64,000 nt of DNA, taken from assembly GCF_002101395.1 (NCBI RefSeq), contig NZ_CP019706.1, positions 3,720,001 to 3,784,000 of the forward strand, in the 5' to 3' direction. Below, piece after piece: positions 24,356 to 33,492 of this stretch (position 1 is its first letter; every line of letters starts with the position of its first letter). The notes under the pieces were generated by a model that was given only the letters and a program-made list of their open reading frames with translations, did not search any database and was not told the DNA's origin. Both the position numbers and the translations under genes were made by a program. This stretch comes from Pantoea alhagi (GTDB taxonomy: Bacteria; Pseudomonadota; Gammaproteobacteria; Enterobacterales; Enterobacteriaceae).

Positions 24356-26708
24356 TATTTTCTCCCGCCAGCCGGTTTACCGCCCAAAATACCTTTTCCG
24401 GCGTGGCGGGTGCATCCAGATGCGGATGCTGACGATAGTCGGCCACGCTGGCTATCGCATCCTGTAGTGCGACCCAAACGGAAATCCCCAGCATAAACGG
24501 CGGCTCGCCGACCGCTTTGGAATGAAATACCGTCTGCTGAGGATTTTTACGGTTTTCCAGCAGCGTCACGCGCAGATCGTCAGGCAGATCGCCCAGGGTA
24601 GGGATTTTATAGCTGGCCGGTCCATCGGTCATCAGGCGTCCCAGGCTATCCCAGACCAGTTCTTCGCAGGTTAGCCAGCCCATGCCCTGCACAAAACCCC
24701 CTTCGACCTGCCCCACATCAATGGCCGGATTCAGCGATGCGCCGACGTCGTGCAAAATATCCGCACGCAGCAGACGATATTCACCGGTTAAGGTATCAAT
24801 AAGTACTTCGCTACAGGCCGCGCCGTAAGAGAAATAGTAAAAGGGCTGACCGCGTCCCGCCTCACGATCGTAATGAATGCCGGGAACGCGATAGTAACCG
24901 GTGGCAGACAGCGGCACCTGATTCAGCCAGGCGAGCTGTGCGACCTGACTAAAGGTAAAATAATGCTGTTTCACCCGCACGATGCCGTTGCTGAAGCTTA
25001 CCTCCTGCGGCTGGCACTGATGCAGGCGACACAGCATCTCCGTCAGACGCTGGAGCAAAATTTCCGCCGCGTGCTGGGCGGCCTTGCCGTTAAGGTCGGT
25101 GCCGCTGGAGGCTGCCGTCGGCGAGGTGTTGGGCACTTTGCCGGTATCGGTCGCGGTAATACGGATGGCGCTCGCGTCAATCTGCAACACTTCCGCTACG
25201 ATCTGCGTCACCTTGGTATGCAGCCCCTGGCCCATTTCGGTGCCGCCGTGGTTCAGCTGAACGGTGCCGTCGGTATAAATCAGGATCAGCGCGCCGGCCT
25301 GGTTTAGAAAGCTGGAGGTAAAAGAGATGCCGAATTTCACCGGCGTCAGCGCCAGGCCACGTTTCAGGATCGGACTGGCGGCGTTAAACCGCCGTACCGC
25401 TTCCCGACGCATCTGATAATCAGCGCTCTGCTCAAGCTGTGCGGTAATTTCTTCCAGCAGGTTATCCTCAACCCGCTGATGATAATGGGTAATATTACGC
25501 GTCTGCTGTCCATAGTAGTTACGTTTACGTACCGTGAGCGGATCCAGCTGGCGGTGGCGCGCAATGGCTTCGATAATTTGTTCAATCGCCACCATGCCCT
25601 GCGGGCCACCAAAGCCGCGATAGGCGGTATTGGAAGCCAGATTGGTGCGGCAGCGATAGCCGGTAATGCGCGCATCGCCCAGATAATAGGCGTTATCAGC
25701 ATGGAACATCGCACGATCGACAATTGACCCGGAAAGATCAAGCGAATAGCCGCAGTTGCCCGCCAGCTCGATGTTTACCCCGCAGAACAGGCCGTCATCA
25801 TCAAAGCCAACGTCATAGCGCACAAAGAAAGGATGACGTTTGCCGGTGATATGCATATCGTCACGCCGTGCCAGACGCATTTTTGCCGGTCGCCCGGTTT
25901 TGTGCGCCGCCAGCGCGCATAAACAAGCAATACCCGCCGCCTGGGTCTCTTTGCCACCAAAACCGCCGCCCATGCGTCGCATATCGATGGTAACGTTATT
26001 CATCCCCACGCCCATGACTGAAGCAACCAGTTTCTGAACTTCAGTCGGATTTTGCGTTGATGACCAGACCTGAAAAGAGCGATCCTCACCAGGCGCAACC
26101 AACGCGATCTGCGTTTCCAGATAGAAATGCTCCTGACCACCGATATGAAACGCCCCCTGAATGCGATGCGGCGCACGCGCCAGCGCGGCATCGACATCGC
26201 CACGCTGATGGATATGCGGCTCCTGCACAAAATGGCGCTGCGCCAGAGCCGTTTCCACATCAAGAATTGCCGACAAAGGCGCATATTCAATATGGGCAGC
26301 TGCCGCGCCCTGTCGTGCAGCCTCTTCGCTTTCCGCTGCCACAACCAGCACTATCTGTCCCACATAACAGACCGTGTCGCGCGCCAGCAGCGGATCGCCC
26401 GGCTCCAGTGCACCAATATCCAGCTCGCCGGGCACGTCGCGCCAGGTGAGAACCTCAATCACGCCGGGAATGGTATAACAGGCTGCGGTATCGATATGCA
26501 GGATACGCGCATGCGCCTGATCGCTCAGACGTGGGCAAAGGTGTAACAGACCCGGAAAGGCTAACCGGTCATCAATATATTGCGCTTCGCCGCTAACGTG
26601 CTTTTCTGCGCTTTCATGCTGCCGATCGCGACCAACGCCGTTCTGGATGCCAGCCAGATACTGTGCTTCAAGAACCTCTTGTTTAACCGGCGGACGATTA
26701 TGAGACAT
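24342..26708 (-). CDS. xdhB: Xanthine dehydrogenase molybdopterin subunit
   Basis: 788 residues, normal for the large subunit of bacterial two-subunit xanthine dehydrogenase. Molybdopterin-binding motifs include GGGFGGKE, NTAYRGFGGPQ and GTEMGQGLHTK, and the active-site glutamate lies in the GEPPFMLG segment near the C-terminus. The enzyme oxidises hypoxanthine to xanthine and xanthine to urate in the cytosol. The start overlaps xdhA by 11 bases. With guaD upstream and hpxO nearby it forms an oxidative purine degradation route. Confidence 0.95.
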   Translation of the reverse strand: MSHNRPPVKQEVLEAQYLAGIQNGVGRDRQHESAEKHVSGEAQYIDDRLAFPGLLHLCPRLSDQAHARILHIDTAACYTIPGVIEVLTWRDVPGELDIGALEPGDPLLARDTVCYVGQIVLVVAAESEEAARQGAAAAHIEYAPLSAILDVETALAQRHFVQEPHIHQRGDVDAALARAPHRIQGAFHIGGQEHFYLETQIALVAPGEDRSFQVWSSTQNPTEVQKLVASVMGVGMNNVTIDMRRMGGGFGGKETQAAGIACLCALAAHKTGRPAKMRLARRDDMHITGKRHPFFVRYDVGFDDDGLFCGVNIELAGNCGYSLDLSGSIVDRAMFHADNAYYLGDARITGYRCRTNLASNTAYRGFGGPQGMVAIEQIIEAIARHRQLDPLTVRKRNYYGQQTRNITHYHQRVEDNLLEEITAQLEQSADYQMRREAVRRFNAASPILKRGLALTPVKFGISFTSSFLNQAGALILIYTDGTVQLNHGGTEMGQGLHTKVTQIVAEVLQIDASAIRITATDTGKVPNTSPTAASSGTDLNGKAAQHAAEILLQRLTEMLCRLHQCQPQEVSFSNGIVRVKQHYFTFSQVAQLAWLNQVPLSATGYYRVPGIHYDREAGRGQPFYYFSYGAACSEVLIDTLTGEYRLLRADILHDVGASLNPAIDVGQVEGGFVQGMGWLTCEELVWDSLGRLMTDGPASYKIPTLGDLPDDLRVTLLENRKNPQQTVFHSKAVGEPPFMLGISVWVALQDAIASVADYRQHPHLDAPATPEKVFWAVNRLAGENNAGA

Positions 26709-28140
26709 AGTGGGATACCTCGCTCACGGCCAGTTCTCCGTTCAGCTGGTGGAAATAGCGGCGCAGCAGATTTTTCGCCAGCTGCATGCGCCAGGCGGCG
26801 CTGGCCCGCGCATCGCTTAGCGGCTGAAAATCCTGTACCAACGCCCGACAGGCATTTTCCAGCGTGGTCGCTGACAATAGCTGTCCGATGAGCGCGGCTT
26901 CGCAGGCGGAAGCGCGTCGCGGTACCCCGGCCATGCCGCCATACGCCACCCGCGCTTCTGTTATTACACCCTCATCACGTTTGAGATTAAAAGCGGCAAA
27001 TACTGCAGAAATGTCATCCTCACGGCGTTTGGATACTTTCCAGGCACGAAAATCAGGTGACAGTGTCACCCTCGGGATATGGATTGCGCGAATAAACTCG
27101 CCGCTTTCCAGCGCCGTACGCCGGTAACCCAAGAAAAACTGATCAAGCGGCAGCTGACGCAGGCGTTCCCCCTGCTGCAAAATCAGCGATGCGTCCAGCG
27201 CCAGCAGCATGGGTGAGCAATCGCCGATCGGCGAAGCATTGGCGATGTTGCCGCCCAGCGTGCCGCGATTGCGAATTTGTAATGAAGCAAAGCGGTGCAG
27301 CATTTCACTAAAGATTGGGATGGTGGTTTGCAGGCGCTGCTGACAAACGCTGAGCGGCACGGCAGCGCCGATGAGGATCGCCTCTGACGTTTCTTGCCAC
27401 TGATGCAATTCCTCTACCTTTTCCAGCGTAATCATCAGCGGCAGTTTTTGGTATTGCTGGGTAATACGCAGCATGACGTCCGTGCCGCCCGCCAGCAGCA
27501 CCGCCTGAGGATGATCCAGATAAAATCTTGCCAGTTGCGCGCAGGTTTTAGGGATCACGCAGCGGCTGGACTCAATGACAACGTCACTAAAAGCGTGCTG
27601 CTGCATCTCCTTCAGGCGCTTTACCGTCTCCTGCTCACGCTGGGTGAAACTGTCCTCTTCCGGTTGTTCACAGGCGATGCGCGCCGCTTCCACAATAGGC
27701 CGATAGCCGGTGCAGCGACACAAATTGCCCGCCAGCGCGCTTTCTGCCTGCTGGCGGTCCCAGCCGTTGCTGTTTTTTTGCAGCGTAAACAGCGACATAA
27801 CAAAGCCTGGCGTACAAAAACCGCACTGCGAGGCGTGACAGTTAACCATCGCCTGTTGCACCCCGTGCAGTTGGTCGCCCTGGCGGAGATCTTCTACGGT
27901 TAACAGCTGTTTGCCATCCAGCGCACCCATCGGCAGCAGGCAACTGTTAACCGTCTCATAACGCATTTTGCCTTCCACTACGCTGCCCAGCGTAACGGTA
28001 CAGGCGCCACAGTCGCCCGAGGCGCAGCCCTCTTTTGTACCGCAGCGCCCTTTTTGCTGGCGCAAATAGTTCAGCACCGTGGTATTAGCATCAATCTGAT
28101 GCTCACTTACCAGCGTCTGGTTGAGCAGGAACTGGATCAT
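26698..28140 (-). CDS. xdhA: Xanthine dehydrogenase iron-sulfur/FAD subunit
   Basis: 480 residues. The N-terminal ferredoxin-type domain has GCASGDCGACTV for the first [2Fe-2S] cluster; the second has CGFCTPGF and CRCTGYRP. From about residue 190 the FAD domain shows LLAGGTDVML and NRGTLGGNIANASPIGD. It transfers electrons from the molybdenum site to NAD+. Its ATG overlaps the guaD stop by four bases. Confidence 0.95.
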   Translation of the reverse strand: MIQFLLNQTLVSEHQIDANTTVLNYLRQQKGRCGTKEGCASGDCGACTVTLGSVVEGKMRYETVNSCLLPMGALDGKQLLTVEDLRQGDQLHGVQQAMVNCHASQCGFCTPGFVMSLFTLQKNSNGWDRQQAESALAGNLCRCTGYRPIVEAARIACEQPEEDSFTQREQETVKRLKEMQQHAFSDVVIESSRCVIPKTCAQLARFYLDHPQAVLLAGGTDVMLRITQQYQKLPLMITLEKVEELHQWQETSEAILIGAAVPLSVCQQRLQTTIPIFSEMLHRFASLQIRNRGTLGGNIANASPIGDCSPMLLALDASLILQQGERLRQLPLDQFFLGYRRTALESGEFIRAIHIPRVTLSPDFRAWKVSKRREDDISAVFAAFNLKRDEGVITEARVAYGGMAGVPRRASACEAALIGQLLSATTLENACRALVQDFQPLSDARASAAWRMQLAKNLLRRYFHQLNGELAVSEVSHYVS

Positions 28141-29474
28141 ATCGCTGCCTCTTGATCGTATTGTTGCCAGGCAAGCTGGCCGTTTACCCAGGTTTCGGCG
28201 ATAGTGCGATCGTCGCCAAGCGTCATAAGCACAAACAGTTTTTCCCAGATGTCGCGGCTGTTGTGCCAGCGCATTTTCTGCAGCGGCGTAGCCTCAGGTT
28301 GCAGCACCACGAAATCCGCCTCCTTACCGGGCATAAAGTTGCCAATCAGATGATCCAGGCTTAGCGCCCGCGCGCCGCCCAGCGTGGCGTGATAGAAAGC
28401 TTCGCTGGCATGCAACTTATAGTTCTGCAGCTGACTGACCTTATAGGCTTCGGCCAGCGTCTGCAGCATGCTGAAGGTGGTGCCCGCGCCAATATCCGTG
28501 CCGATGCCAAGTTTGATCGGCTGCTGCCAGCTGCGTTGTAAATTAAACAGTCCGCTGCCAAGAAACAGGTTCGAGGTTGGACAAAAGGCGATGGCGGAAT
28601 CGGTCTGATGCAGGCAGCGCCACTCTTCTGGCTCCAGGTGCAAACAGTGCGCAAAGATGCTGCGCGGGCCGGTCAGCCGATAATGGTGATAGACATCAAG
28701 ATAGCCTGCCTGCTGCGGAAATAGTTTTTTCACCCACTCCACCTCCTGCGGGTTTTCCGCCAGATGGGTATGGATCCAGGTATCAGGAAACTCCTGATGA
28801 AGCTGCATGACTTTTTCCAGCAGTTCTGGTGATGAAGTAGGCGCAAAACGTGGCGTGAGCGCATATCCCAGGCGGCCACGCTTGTGCCAGCGCTGGATCA
28901 GTGCGCGCGTTTGCTGATAGCTCTGCTCCGGGGTTTCCAGCAGATAATCTGGCGCGTTGCGATCCATCATCACCTTACCGGCGATAATGCGCATCGCACG
29001 CTGTTCGGCCGCCTGGAACAGCGCCTCGACTGACTCGGGATGCACCGTGCCAAAAACCAGCGCGCTGGTGGTGCCGTTGCTGAGCAGCTGTTGCAAAAAG
29101 AAGGCGGCCATTGTTGCTGCGTGCCCGGCTGAATGGTATTGCCCTTCAACCGGGAAGGTATAGTTTTCCAGCCAGCTCAGCAGCTGTTCGCCAAAAGCAG
29201 CGACCATTTCGGTTTGCGGATAGTGGATATGGCAGTCAATAAAACCGGGAACGATCAGGCTTCCGCGTCGATCGAGCACGGGGCAATTGGCAGGTAATCT
29301 GCCCTCCGCTTCCAGCCACGGGCGCAGGCTGGCAATTTTTCCCGCTGTGATCAGCAGCAGGCCATCTTCAATATAGCGTGCCCGTTGCTCGATCTCCTGT
29401 GGGTCGCTGGCCGTAGCGGTTATATCAAAAAAACTACTGCGAATGGCGTAAGTTTCAGTGGCTGGCACAGACAT
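28137..29474 (-). CDS. guaD: Guanine deaminase
   Basis: 445 residues of the amidohydrolase superfamily. Zinc-binding motifs are readable in order: PGFIDCHIHYPQ, then HTHLAENPQEV, then FAHCLHLE, and GIGTDIGAGTT with the catalytic aspartate. It converts guanine to xanthine and ammonia. The ATG at 29474 has an AAGGA site. It is the first gene of the leftward guaD-xdhA-xdhB-xdhC operon, whose genes overlap by 4 to 14 bases. Two PurR-like boxes lie 137 to 164 bases upstream. Confidence 0.94.
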   Translation of the reverse strand: MSVPATETYAIRSSFFDITATASDPQEIEQRARYIEDGLLLITAGKIASLRPWLEAEGRLPANCPVLDRRGSLIVPGFIDCHIHYPQTEMVAAFGEQLLSWLENYTFPVEGQYHSAGHAATMAAFFLQQLLSNGTTSALVFGTVHPESVEALFQAAEQRAMRIIAGKVMMDRNAPDYLLETPEQSYQQTRALIQRWHKRGRLGYALTPRFAPTSSPELLEKVMQLHQEFPDTWIHTHLAENPQEVEWVKKLFPQQAGYLDVYHHYRLTGPRSIFAHCLHLEPEEWRCLHQTDSAIAFCPTSNLFLGSGLFNLQRSWQQPIKLGIGTDIGAGTTFSMLQTLAEAYKVSQLQNYKLHASEAFYHATLGGARALSLDHLIGNFMPGKEADFVVLQPEATPLQKMRWHNSRDIWEKLFVLMTLGDDRTIAETWVNGQLAWQQYDQEAAI

Positions 29475-29610
29475 AAAGCTTCCTTAACCCAAATTTTCGT
29501 TATGGCAAATGAGCGGGTATTTAGCAAACTGCAAGAGTTATGCCAGCCGGTTATTTGTATAAATATATTTAAAATCAATAAGTTATGATAAAAGGCTCTC
29601 ATTTCACTCG

Positions 29611-29638
29611 GACCAAACGATTGCGCAAACGCTTGCCC
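29611..29638 (-). promoter_or_regulatory. Two overlapping PurR-like boxes upstream of guaD
   Basis: Two LacI-family palindromes overlap: GACCAAACGATTGCGC (29611-29626) and GCGCAAACGCTTGCCC (29623-29638). The second matches the PurR pattern ANGCAANCGNTTNCNT at 9 of 11 fixed positions, the first at 8. They lie between guaD and ydfG (360 bases without a gene) and could serve either; purine control of guaD-xdh is the simplest reading. Confidence 0.5.
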
Positions 29639-29834
29639 ACGTTTAACGCGTTAATATTTCTCAGGCCTTTCAGACAGCCCCTGCCGGAACCTCTGAATAA
29701 CCTGTTACGCAGGCAAACTTTTGGTGCAATGCGCACCAGTACAGTGCTTTTTGTTCATCATTAACTGGTACTGGGCAGCAGCAAAACGAAGTGTTATGGT
29801 AATTAGCCTGAAAAACCTGTTAAGGAACAGCGAG

Positions 29835-30584
29835 ATGATAATCTTTGTTACCGGTGCGACTGCCGGTTTTGGTCAATCGATCGCCCGTCGTTTTATCGCA
29901 GCAGGACATAAAGTTATTGCTAACGGACGTCGCCAGGAGCGCCTGGATGCGCTAAAGGCTGAACTGGGCGAAAATTTGTATACCCTGCAATTCGATGTCC
30001 GCGATCGTGCTGCAATTGATGCTGCGCTGGCTACCCTGCCGGCTGAATGGCAACAGATCGATATTCTGGTTAACAACGCCGGGCTGGCGCTGGGTGTGGA
30101 ACCTGCTCATCAGGCCAGCATCGACGACTGGGAAACCATGATCGATACCAATAATAAAGGGCTGGTGTACATGACCCGCGCGCTGTTGCCTGGCATGGTA
30201 GAGCGTAATACCGGGCATATTATTAATCTCGGCTCGGTTGCCGGTAACTGGCCTTATATGGGCGGCAACGTATATGGCGCAACTAAAGCCTTTGTACGTC
30301 AGTTCAGCCTGAATTTACGCACCGATCTGCACGGCACAGCGCTGCGCGTGACTGACATCGAGCCAGGCCTGGTAGGCGGCACCGAGTTTTCCAACGTGCG
30401 CTTTAAAGGCGATGATAATCGGGCGGAAAGTGTGTATGCCGGTACTACCGCGCTGACGCCAGAAGATGTGACCGAAGCGGTATATTGGGTGGCGACGTTG
30501 CCAGCGCATGTGAACATTAATACGCTGGAAATGATGCCGGTTAGCCAGACCACCGCCGGGCTAAAAGTGGCGAAAGAATCCTGA
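29835..30584 (+). CDS. ydfG: NADP-dependent 3-hydroxy acid/malonic semialdehyde reductase YdfG
   Basis: 249 residues from the ATG at 29835 (AAGGAACAGCGAG upstream); the in-frame extension has no homology. It is a classical SDR: TGATAGFG at residues 6-13, NNAGLALG, the catalytic serine in GSVAG and the YGATKAF YxxxK motif, and the EPGLVGGTEFS segment typical of YdfG. It reduces malonic semialdehyde to 3-hydroxypropionate and oxidises serine-type hydroxy acids. In E. coli it is the neighbour of dcp. Confidence 0.93.
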   Translation: MIIFVTGATAGFGQSIARRFIAAGHKVIANGRRQERLDALKAELGENLYTLQFDVRDRAAIDAALATLPAEWQQIDILVNNAGLALGVEPAHQASIDDWETMIDTNNKGLVYMTRALLPGMVERNTGHIINLGSVAGNWPYMGGNVYGATKAFVRQFSLNLRTDLHGTALRVTDIEPGLVGGTEFSNVRFKGDDNRAESVYAGTTALTPEDVTEAVYWVATLPAHVNINTLEMMPVSQTTAGLKVAKES

Positions 30585-30632
30585 CGCCATAGGCGGACGA
30601 ACATCCGCCCGTCTCAGGCACCGCAAGGTGTA

Positions 30633-30671
30633 GGCAACTAAGCCTGACTGATTTCCTCAGGTTTAGTTGTC
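30633..30671. repeat. Long imperfect hairpin between ydfG and ynfA
   Basis: CAACTAAGCCTGA (30635-30647) pairs with TCAGGTTTAGTTG (30657-30669), 13 pairs with one wobble, extendable by two more, around a nine-base loop. A smaller GGCGGA/TCCGCC hairpin lies at 30592-30609. No T-run follows; it probably separates the convergent genes. Confidence 0.65.
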
Positions 30672-30681
30672 CGGCGTAAGG

Positions 30682-31008
30682 TTACGCTTTGCCCCATCCC
30701 GCCACGATAATCAGCATGCCGCAGAAAGCCACCGCCGCGCCCAGCCAGTCACTGTAACTTAAGCGTACGCCATCCACCCAGCGCAACCACAGCAACGCCG
30801 TGACCACATAAACGCCGCCGTAAGCCGCATAAACGCGCCCGCTGGCGGCGGGATGCAGCGTCAGCAGCCAGACAAAAGCCGCCAGGCTCAGCGCCGCCGG
30901 AACCAGCAGCAGTGCCGACGCGCCCTTTTTTAGCCACAGCCAGGGAAGAAAACAGCCCACAATTTCCGCCAGTGCGGTAAGAAAAAAAAGCAGCGTGGTT
31001 TTGATCAT
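30682..31008 (-). CDS. ynfA: UPF0060 membrane protein YnfA
   Basis: 108 residues with four hydrophobic helices, the E. coli YnfA length and architecture. Family features include the N-terminal ALAEIVGCFLPWLWL and the central GRVYAAYGGVYV motif. YnfA is an inner-membrane protein of the small multidrug resistance fold; transport of drugs has been suggested for relatives. It is divergent from ynfB, as in E. coli. Confidence 0.95.
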   Translation of the reverse strand: MIKTTLLFFLTALAEIVGCFLPWLWLKKGASALLLVPAALSLAAFVWLLTLHPAASGRVYAAYGGVYVVTALLWLRWVDGVRLSYSDWLGAAVAFCGMLIIVAGWGKA

Positions 31009-31125
31009 AAAAAAGCTTTCTCAAAGCTAAACGAAGCGTCTGGCTCGCTGGTGAGTAAACAAGCGACAATGATATACTAAAAGCGGTATCACCTCATGGC
31101 AGGTTGCCATAAAGATAAGGAACCG

Positions 31126-31476
31126 ATGATGCAAACATTATTTACCCGTCTGGCTGTTGCCCTGCTTCCGTTTACGCTGTTCAGCGCTTTGGCGCTGTCG
31201 TCTGCGTCGGCCCAGGCGCGCACCGAGCGTTTGATCATTGAAAACGGAAGCAATGCGTTAAGCAATGAAGAAGCGCGTCAGAATAAAGAACAGTGGGATG
31301 ACACGCGCATGCTGCGCAAAAAGCTCAACAGCCGCGTCGAAAAAGAGTTTGATAAAACCGATCGCGCCTTTGATAGCCGCGACGCCTGTGAAAAAAGCTA
31401 TAACGTCAACGCATACTGGGAAGCCAATACCCTGCGCTGCCTGGATCGACGCACCGGACGCACCGTAACACCCTGA
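31126..31476 (+). CDS. ynfB: UPF0482 family periplasmic protein YnfB
   Basis: 116 residues from the ATG at 31126 (AAGGAACCG site; the next codon is also ATG). A signal peptide ends near AQA. The mature part matches YnfB in its conserved blocks KEQWDDTR, LRKK, KTDRAFDSRDACE and the C-terminal NAYWEANTLRCLDRRTGR. Two cysteines are conserved. It is a predicted periplasmic protein of unknown function. The gap to the DUF1161 gene is 52 bases. Confidence 0.93.
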   Translation: MMQTLFTRLAVALLPFTLFSALALSSASAQARTERLIIENGSNALSNEEARQNKEQWDDTRMLRKKLNSRVEKEFDKTDRAFDSRDACEKSYNVNAYWEANTLRCLDRRTGRTVTP

Positions 31477-31528
31477 TCTTACTTTACTGCTATAGTTACC
31501 GCTGGTTTTATTGCAAAAGGATGATGTG

Positions 31529-31825
31529 ATGAGAGCGAAGAAGTGGATGTTAAGCGCCCTGTTGGTTGTTGCTCCGCTGGCAGCCCAGGCATCGTGCGAA
31601 TCGGTAAAAGCGGATATTAGTCAGAAGATCATTAATAACGGCGTGCCTGAATCAGGTTTTACGCTGGATATTGTGCCTAACGATCAGGCTGAAGCTGCCG
31701 GTGGCCAGGTGGTTGGACATTGTGAAAACGACTCACAGAAAATCGTTTATAAACGTACCGGCGTCGACGGAGAAACTAACGTGCCTGCCGATGCCGGTAC
31801 CGCACAGGATGCCCCCGCCTCCTGA
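31529..31825 (+). CDS. ynfD: DUF1161 periplasmic protein (YnfD-like)
   Basis: 98 residues from the ATG at 31529 (AAAGG site). A short signal peptide ends at AQA. The conserved DUF1161 core follows: CESVKADISQKIINNGVP, GFTLDIVPND and VVGHCENDSQKIVYKR, with two cysteines likely to pair. The function is unknown. It lies behind ynfB on the same strand, similar to the ynfB-ynfC-ynfD order of E. coli with ynfC absent. Confidence 0.82.
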   Translation: MRAKKWMLSALLVVAPLAAQASCESVKADISQKIINNGVPESGFTLDIVPNDQAEAAGGQVVGHCENDSQKIVYKRTGVDGETNVPADAGTAQDAPAS

Positions 31826-31835
31826 TTTATCCTCA

Positions 31836-31862
31836 AGGCGCCTGAACGGCGCCTGTTTTTTC
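31836..31862 (+). terminator. Terminator after the DUF1161 gene
   Basis: AGGCGCC and GGCGCCT form a seven-pair stem with a five-base loop, followed by six T. Confidence 0.9.
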
Positions 31863-31956
31863 TCAAGCTAATTATTTTTACTGAATCACATCTCAGCTGA
31901 CAGTTACCGGTTATTTGTACCGGTATTTTCAATAGTGAATTGGGTTAAGATCCTTG

Positions 31957-33411
31957 TCATTCCGGTCTGCGTCGTGGCATGGTCCAGGCGATAAACAGGC
32001 TGCCAACGGCAATCACCAGTGAGACAATAAATACCCAGTGCAGCGAGGCAGCAATATGCAGCGTCATCTGATGCAGGGTGCCCCCGTCTAACGCCTGCCG
32101 CCGCTCCGGCGACATAATTTGCTGCACCGGATCCTGCGCGTCAGGCAACCGCAGCAGCAAATTATAATTGAGGACCGCGCCCATAATGGCTGTACCCAAC
32201 GCGGAGCCAAGCATGCGGCTAAACATGATCGAGGCGGTGCAGATACCGCGAATAGCGAAATCGGCGCTGTTCTGGACCGAGACCAAAAAGGTGGTGCTGG
32301 TCATGCCCATTCCGGTACCGATCACAAAGGCGGCAAAGCCAGCCTGCAGCAGGCTGCTCCCGGCATGCAGCGTTAACAGCAGCGCCGTGCCCGCAATCAA
32401 TAACAGTGCGCCCAGCTGAGCGGTAAAACGATAAGAAGTATGCAGCATCAGACGGCCACTAAAGGTACTGGCAAGCGGCCAGCCAATCGACATCATGGCC
32501 AGCGCGCTGCCCGCCTGCAACGGCGAGCCGCCATTGATTCCCTGGATCCAGGTGGGCAAAAAGGCACTGATGCCCATCATCGCCGCGCCGATAATCAAGT
32601 TCCCGGCGTTACCGGCAACGATGACCCGGCTCTGCCAGATAGCCAGCGGAAAAAGCGGCGCTTCGGCTTTTTTTTCATGGCGCAGCAGAATAAAACCGGC
32701 GATTAACGCCACGGCCAGAAACAACAACAGCCAGTAACCCAGCGCCTCAGCCTGAAGCAACGCAACCAGCAGCGCGCTGACGCTTAGCATTAGCCAGGCG
32801 CTGCCGGATACGTTAAGGCTCTGCTCTGAAGGTTTTTCATGCGCTGGCAGCCAGCGCGCCAGCATCAGCATTGAAATAATGCCCAATGGGACGTTAACCC
32901 AGAAAACCAGCGACCAGCTGAAATGTTGCACAATCCAGGCGCCGGTCAGCGGGCCAATAATCGCCGCTACGCCCCAGACGCTTGAAAGCCAGCCCTGAAT
33001 GCCCGCCCGCTCGCGAGGCGAATAGATGTCCGCCACAATCGTCGAGGTGATCGGCATAATCGCTCCTGCACCCAGCCCCTGAAAAGCACGAAACAGAATA
33101 AGCCAGGTCATACTGTGCGCCATGCCGCACAGCACCGAACCCAGTAAAAACAGCGAGGCGCCGATCAGGAACATGCGTTTACGTCCCCACAGATCGGCGA
33201 GCCGCCCGTAGATCGGCACGCTTACCGCCTGGGTTAGCAGGTAAATGGAAAAAACCCAGCCAAATTGCGAAAAGCCGCCCAGTTGGGCAATGATGGTGGG
33301 CATCGCCGTCGCGACAATAGTGACTTCAATTGCCGCCATAAACATCGCCAGCATACAGGCAATTAAAATCCAGTGACGGTGAGCTACCGTCTGATGTTGA
33401 GCTTCTGACAT
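31957..33411 (-). CDS. MFS multidrug transporter, DHA2 (14-helix) family
   Basis: 484 residues with 14 predicted helices. Family motifs are present: motif A GRLADLWGRKRMF, the DHA2 motif C-type region VWGVAAIIGPLTGAWI, and motif D1 near FMAAIEVTIVATAMPTI. DHA2 proteins export drugs or amphiphiles with protons across the inner membrane. The 21-base perfect palindrome upstream resembles a TetR-family operator, but no tetR-type gene is adjacent. It stands alone between the DUF1161 gene and the osmoprotectant operon. Confidence 0.9.
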   Translation of the reverse strand: MSEAQHQTVAHRHWILIACMLAMFMAAIEVTIVATAMPTIIAQLGGFSQFGWVFSIYLLTQAVSVPIYGRLADLWGRKRMFLIGASLFLLGSVLCGMAHSMTWLILFRAFQGLGAGAIMPITSTIVADIYSPRERAGIQGWLSSVWGVAAIIGPLTGAWIVQHFSWSLVFWVNVPLGIISMLMLARWLPAHEKPSEQSLNVSGSAWLMLSVSALLVALLQAEALGYWLLLFLAVALIAGFILLRHEKKAEAPLFPLAIWQSRVIVAGNAGNLIIGAAMMGISAFLPTWIQGINGGSPLQAGSALAMMSIGWPLASTFSGRLMLHTSYRFTAQLGALLLIAGTALLLTLHAGSSLLQAGFAAFVIGTGMGMTSTTFLVSVQNSADFAIRGICTASIMFSRMLGSALGTAIMGAVLNYNLLLRLPDAQDPVQQIMSPERRQALDGGTLHQMTLHIAASLHWVFIVSLVIAVGSLFIAWTMPRRRPE

Positions 33412-33471
33412 GTTTTCTCTTCCTGTTAATCCCCTAAGCGTAGCCCAACGCAGGGCATTGCGTACAATCCT

Positions 33472-33492
33472 TTAAGTGACGTTGTCACTTAA
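33472..33492 (-). promoter_or_regulatory. TetR-type operator palindrome
   Basis: TTAAGTGAC, GTT, GTCACTTAA: a nine-base perfect inverted repeat with a three-base centre, 61 bases before the DHA2 transporter start. Its length and symmetry fit TetR-family repressors of efflux genes. Confidence 0.65.
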
